Shown here one piece after another: positions 13,165 to 15,244 of a DNA stretch of 15,244 bases. The position numbers and the translations under genes are program-made. The DNA is from an uncultured Clostridia bacterium. GTDB taxonomy: Bacteria > Bacillota > Clostridia > Christensenellales > UBA1242. Location: contig CANRLJ010000005.1 in the NCBI GenBank assembly GCA_947631485.1, positions 1 through 15,244 on the forward strand, written 5' to 3'. The notes under the pieces were generated by a model. That model searched no databases, was not told where the DNA came from, and worked only from the letters and a program-made list of their open reading frames with translations. Position 1 is the first letter of the stretch, and each line of letters starts with the position of its first letter.

Positions 13165-14261
13165 TTTTTTACATCATAGCCCAGCATTGCTGCAAGACAA
13201 GTTGTTTCAAGCAGCAATCTGACAGACAATGTGTATCTCAGTTCGCTTTCTGCACCGGAAAAGACCTGCATATATCTGACCAAATCCTTTTCGGCAAACC
13301 TTGCTGATTGCTGAACATATCTTTCCAAAATTTCGTCTGGAAGATTTAGGATTTCTTTTGCGTTTTTGCACGCTTTGCAAACCAAAAGGTCTCGGGAGTG
13401 CTTTGACAAATCCTTTGCAAACACTGCAAGATTTTTTCCTTCCTTTTCAATTTGGTCAATCAGTGACAAAACGCCGCCAACATCCTTGTCCAAAAGTTTG
13501 TCAAAAAAGTTTAAGATAAGGTCGTGGTCGGTTGTGCCCAAAACGCTGAGAGTCTTTTCTTTTGTTATGTCTTTTTGACAAAATGAGGCAATGCTGTCGG
13601 CAATTGAAAGCGTGTCTCTGACACTTCCCTCACCAGCACTTGCAATTATTCTTAAACTCTCTTCGTCATATTTGATGTTTTCTTTATCAAACACCTTTGC
13701 AAGATGTTTGGCAAGCATGTCCACACTGACAAGTCTGAAATCAAACCTCACGCAGCGCGACAGAATTGTCTGAGGAAGTTTGTGCACCTCTGTGGTTGCC
13801 AAAATGAAGATGACATATGAAGGTGGCTCTTCCAAGGTCTTTAAAAGTGCATTGAAGGCGCTGTCGGAAAGCATATGAACTTCGTCCACTATGTAAACCT
13901 TATACTTTGCCCCAACAGGCATAAACTTCACTTTTTCTCTGATTTGTCTTATGTCGTCAACTTTGTTGTTTGAAGCGGCGTCAATTTCAATTATGTTTAT
14001 GTCGTTTTCTTGCTCCAACCTCTTGCAGTTTTCGCATTTCCCACAAGCAGAGCCCCTCACAGGCGAAAGGCAGTTGACAGATTTGGCAAATATCTTTGCA
14101 ACGCTTGTCTTTCCTGTTCCGCGCGTGCCCGTGAAAAGATAGGCATGACCAATCTGCCCGCTCATAATTTGATTTGCGAGCGTCTTTGTTATGTGGTCCT
14201 GCCCAATAACTTCATCAAAACTTTTAGGTCTGTATTTCCTATAAAGTGCAATATGTTCCAT
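13158..14261 (-). CDS. dnaX: DNA polymerase III gamma/tau clamp-loader ATPase (367-aa in-frame product)
   Basis: DnaX is the motor subunit of the clamp loader, which places the sliding clamp on DNA. Features: ALYRKYRPKSFDEVIGQ at the N-terminus; Walker A GTRGTGKT (45-52); zinc module Cys64, Cys73, Cys76, Cys79; Walker B VDEVHML (125-131); sensor ATTEVHKLP; arginine-finger SRC (168-170); and domain III ending near SELRYTLSVRLLLETTCLAAML. The normal frame stops at TGA 13158-13160, right after nine A (13162-13170), so this product has domains I-III only, like the gamma form. The tau-like remainder is open in the -1 frame (see 12823-13164). The ATG at 14261 follows AGGAG, which overlaps the tpiA stop, so coupling is likely. 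Most Gram-positive DnaX proteins are longer and unbroken, so an assembly indel must be considered. Confidence 0.95.
   Translation of the reverse strand: MEHIALYRKYRPKSFDEVIGQDHITKTLANQIMSGQIGHAYLFTGTRGTGKTSVAKIFAKSVNCLSPVRGSACGKCENCKRLEQENDINIIEIDAASNNKVDDIRQIREKVKFMPVGAKYKVYIVDEVHMLSDSAFNALLKTLEEPPSYVIFILATTEVHKLPQTILSRCVRFDFRLVSVDMLAKHLAKVFDKENIKYDEESLRIIASAGEGSVRDTLSIADSIASFCQKDITKEKTLSVLGTTDHDLILNFFDKLLDKDVGGVLSLIDQIEKEGKNLAVFAKDLSKHSRDLLVCKACKNAKEILNLPDEILERYVQQSARFAEKDLVRYMQVFSGAESELRYTLSVRLLLETTCLAAMLGYDVKKN
13161..13170 (-). promoter_or_regulatory. A9 slippage site in dnaX
   Basis: The minus strand reads GTA AAA AAA AAC TGA in the dnaX frame, so a run of nine A is followed at once by a stop. 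One base backward, or one extra A in the mRNA, yields AAA CTG AAA ATT and stays open for 113 codons. A9 is the run length known to cause transcriptional slippage in Thermus dnaX, and A AAA AAA is also a slippery heptamer. No upstream Shine-Dalgarno-like stimulator is seen. A downstream hairpin CAGAC/GTCTG (13115-13119 with 13130-13134) is weak and further away than in classical sites. Confidence 0.75.
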
Positions 14262-14269
14262 CCTGTCTC

Positions 14270-15034
14270 CTAATAAGTTTCTCTTGTAATGACGGCAAAG
14301 TTGTCAACATCAAGACAAGCGGCCCCAATCACAGCGCCGTCAATCGCCTCATTGGTTAAAACCTTTTTATAGTTGTTTATGTTTATGCTTCCGCCATACA
14401 AAACAGTGATTTTTTGGCTTGCCTTTTTGGAATATTGTGCTTCAATTTCTTTCCTGATTGTCTCAGCCATTTTTGTTATGTCCTTGTTTGAAACATTTTT
14501 TGACTTTGATGTTCTGTTTGAACTGATTGCCCAAACTGGTTCGTATGCAATCATAACGCTTTCAAGTTCGTTTTCATAGATGCCCTTAAGGTCGTCATCA
14601 ATTTGCTTTCTGACAAAGGCACACTCTTGCTTTTGCTCTCTGGTTTGCAGGTTTTCCCCGACACACAAAATGACTTTAAGCCCGTTTGCCAGCGCTGTCT
14701 TAATCTTTCTGTTTATCATTTTGTCGTTTTCTTTAAACTTGTTTCTTCTGTCAGAGTGACCAATGACAACATATGTTGCCCCGACATCCTTTATCATCTT
14801 TGCCGAAACTTCGCCGGTGTATGGCCCACTTTCTTCATCAAAAATGTTTTGTGCACCCACCAAAACCTTGCTGCCAGCAAGAAATTCTTGTGCAGTGGAA
14901 AGGTGTGTGAAAGGTGGACAGATTATTATGGTGTTTTTAGAACTTTTTGCCTTGGTGGCAAGCGACATTGCGTATGTTTTAAATTCGCTTGGTGTCGTGT
15001 TCATCTTAAAGTTTCCCACTATAACCTTTTTCAT
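14270..15034 (-). CDS. tpiA: Triosephosphate isomerase with divergent active-site motifs
   Basis: TpiA interconverts dihydroxyacetone phosphate and glyceraldehyde 3-phosphate. The protein is 254 aa (family about 250). Catalytic residues are in place: Asn8 and Lys10 (GNFKMN), His93 (IGHS) and Glu164 (AYEPVWAI). The phosphate-binding LYGGS motif (211-215) is present. Departures from consensus: GHSERR reads GHSDRR (Asp95), the catalytic loop after VWAI reads SSNRTS instead of GTGKT, with a few extra residues (KSKNV) following, and the C-terminal GGASL motif reads GAACL. The ATG at 15034 follows AAAGGAG; pgk ends 21 nt upstream and dnaX starts 8 nt downstream. The pgk-tpiA context argues for a genuine glycolytic enzyme, but its activity may be altered. 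Confidence 0.95.
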   Translation of the reverse strand: MKKVIVGNFKMNTTPSEFKTYAMSLATKAKSSKNTIIICPPFTHLSTAQEFLAGSKVLVGAQNIFDEESGPYTGEVSAKMIKDVGATYVVIGHSDRRNKFKENDKMINRKIKTALANGLKVILCVGENLQTREQKQECAFVRKQIDDDLKGIYENELESVMIAYEPVWAISSNRTSKSKNVSNKDITKMAETIRKEIEAQYSKKASQKITVLYGGSININNYKKVLTNEAIDGAVIGAACLDVDNFAVITRETY

Positions 15035-15055
15035 AATGCTCTCCTTTTTTGTTTT

Positions 15056-15244
15056 TTAAAGTGCGTCAATAACCTCAACAGCAGGCAAAACTTTTCCTTC
15101 CATAAGTTTCAGGCTGGCTCCGCCACCTGTGGACAAGTGATCAATCTTGTCGGCAACTCCGCAAGCATTTATGGCACTCACGCTGTCGCCACCGCCTACT
15201 ATTGTATATGCATTGCTCTTTGCCACTGCCTTTGCAATCTTCAC
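15056..15244 (-). CDS. pgk: Phosphoglycerate kinase, C-terminal fragment (cut by window edge)
   Basis: The frame is open to the right edge, so only the last 62 residues are seen; the first visible codon, GTG, is an internal Val. [20 protein letters not shown] and [19 protein letters not shown] are the nucleotide-binding and C-terminal signatures of phosphoglycerate kinase, which makes ATP from 1,3-bisphosphoglycerate in glycolysis. The terminal LPAVEVI replaces the common LPGV form. The stop is TAA at 15056-15058, 21 nt before tpiA, so the two are probably one transcript with dnaX, ybaB, recR and argS behind them. Confidence 0.96.
   Translation of the reverse strand: MKIAKAVAKSNAYTIVGGGDSVSAINACGVADKIDHLSTGGGASLKLMEGKVLPAVEVIDAL

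Noticed and set aside
1..15244. CRISPR array, insertion sequence, prophage or transposase
   Set aside because: No regularly spaced repeats, no transposase or phage-type proteins and no terminal inverted repeats with target duplications were seen; the 31-nt pair is only two copies.

Overview
The window reads as a chromosomal segment of a low-GC Gram-positive bacterium (Bacillota/Firmicutes, probably an uncultured Clostridia-like lineage). Reasons: strong AGGAGG-type ribosome binding sites, sigma-A-like promoters with TRTGN extended -10 elements, U-tract intrinsic terminators, and the orders rpmG-secE-nusG-rplK-rplA and dnaX-ybaB-recR. TGA is used as a stop (argS, ybaB, the 240-aa gene) and Trp is TGG, so the mollicute code is excluded. 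Placement below phylum is inference from general character only.

Layout. Positions 1-981 (+) hold the 3' end of a membrane-anchored surface protein gene. It converges on a 4.6-kb gene (1043-5680, -) for a 1545-aa secreted, Ig-like-repeat, C-terminally membrane-anchored protein. The two share a perfect 40-bp palindromic bidirectional terminator. Everything else is on the minus strand. From about 8550 down to 5865 runs rpmG-secE-nusG-(350-nt structured gap)-rplK-rplA, ending at an intrinsic terminator. The usual rplJ-rplL continuation is missing. From 9990 down to 8585 are three small single-gene units: an unrecognised 51-aa protein with its own promoter and terminator, an orphan HicB-like protein, and an unrecognised 240-aa protein. 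From the right edge down to 10092 runs a tight cluster, pgk(partial)-tpiA-dnaX-ybaB-recR-argS, with gaps of 1 to 34 nt. It combines glycolysis, replication/recombination and arginyl-tRNA charging.

Main points of interest. (1) dnaX contains nine consecutive A residues. In the normal frame it stops at once, giving a 367-aa gamma-like product. In the -1 frame it runs on without a stop through a typical DnaX C-terminal domain, giving a tau-like product of 479 aa. This is the reverse of the E. coli and Thermus logic, where the long form is the in-frame product; an A9/A10 assembly error is the competing explanation. (2) The nusG-rplK gap holds two 31-nt near-identical direct repeats, each with a TGTC-N8-GACA dyad, one overlapping a candidate promoter. 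It also holds several hairpins, including a two-tier stem just before the rplK ribosome binding site. (3) The rpmG promoter leads directly into a terminator-like hairpin. (4) The 51-aa gene and the hicB-like gene share an 18-bp promoter element. (5) TpiA departs from family consensus at the GHSERR motif and in the catalytic loop.
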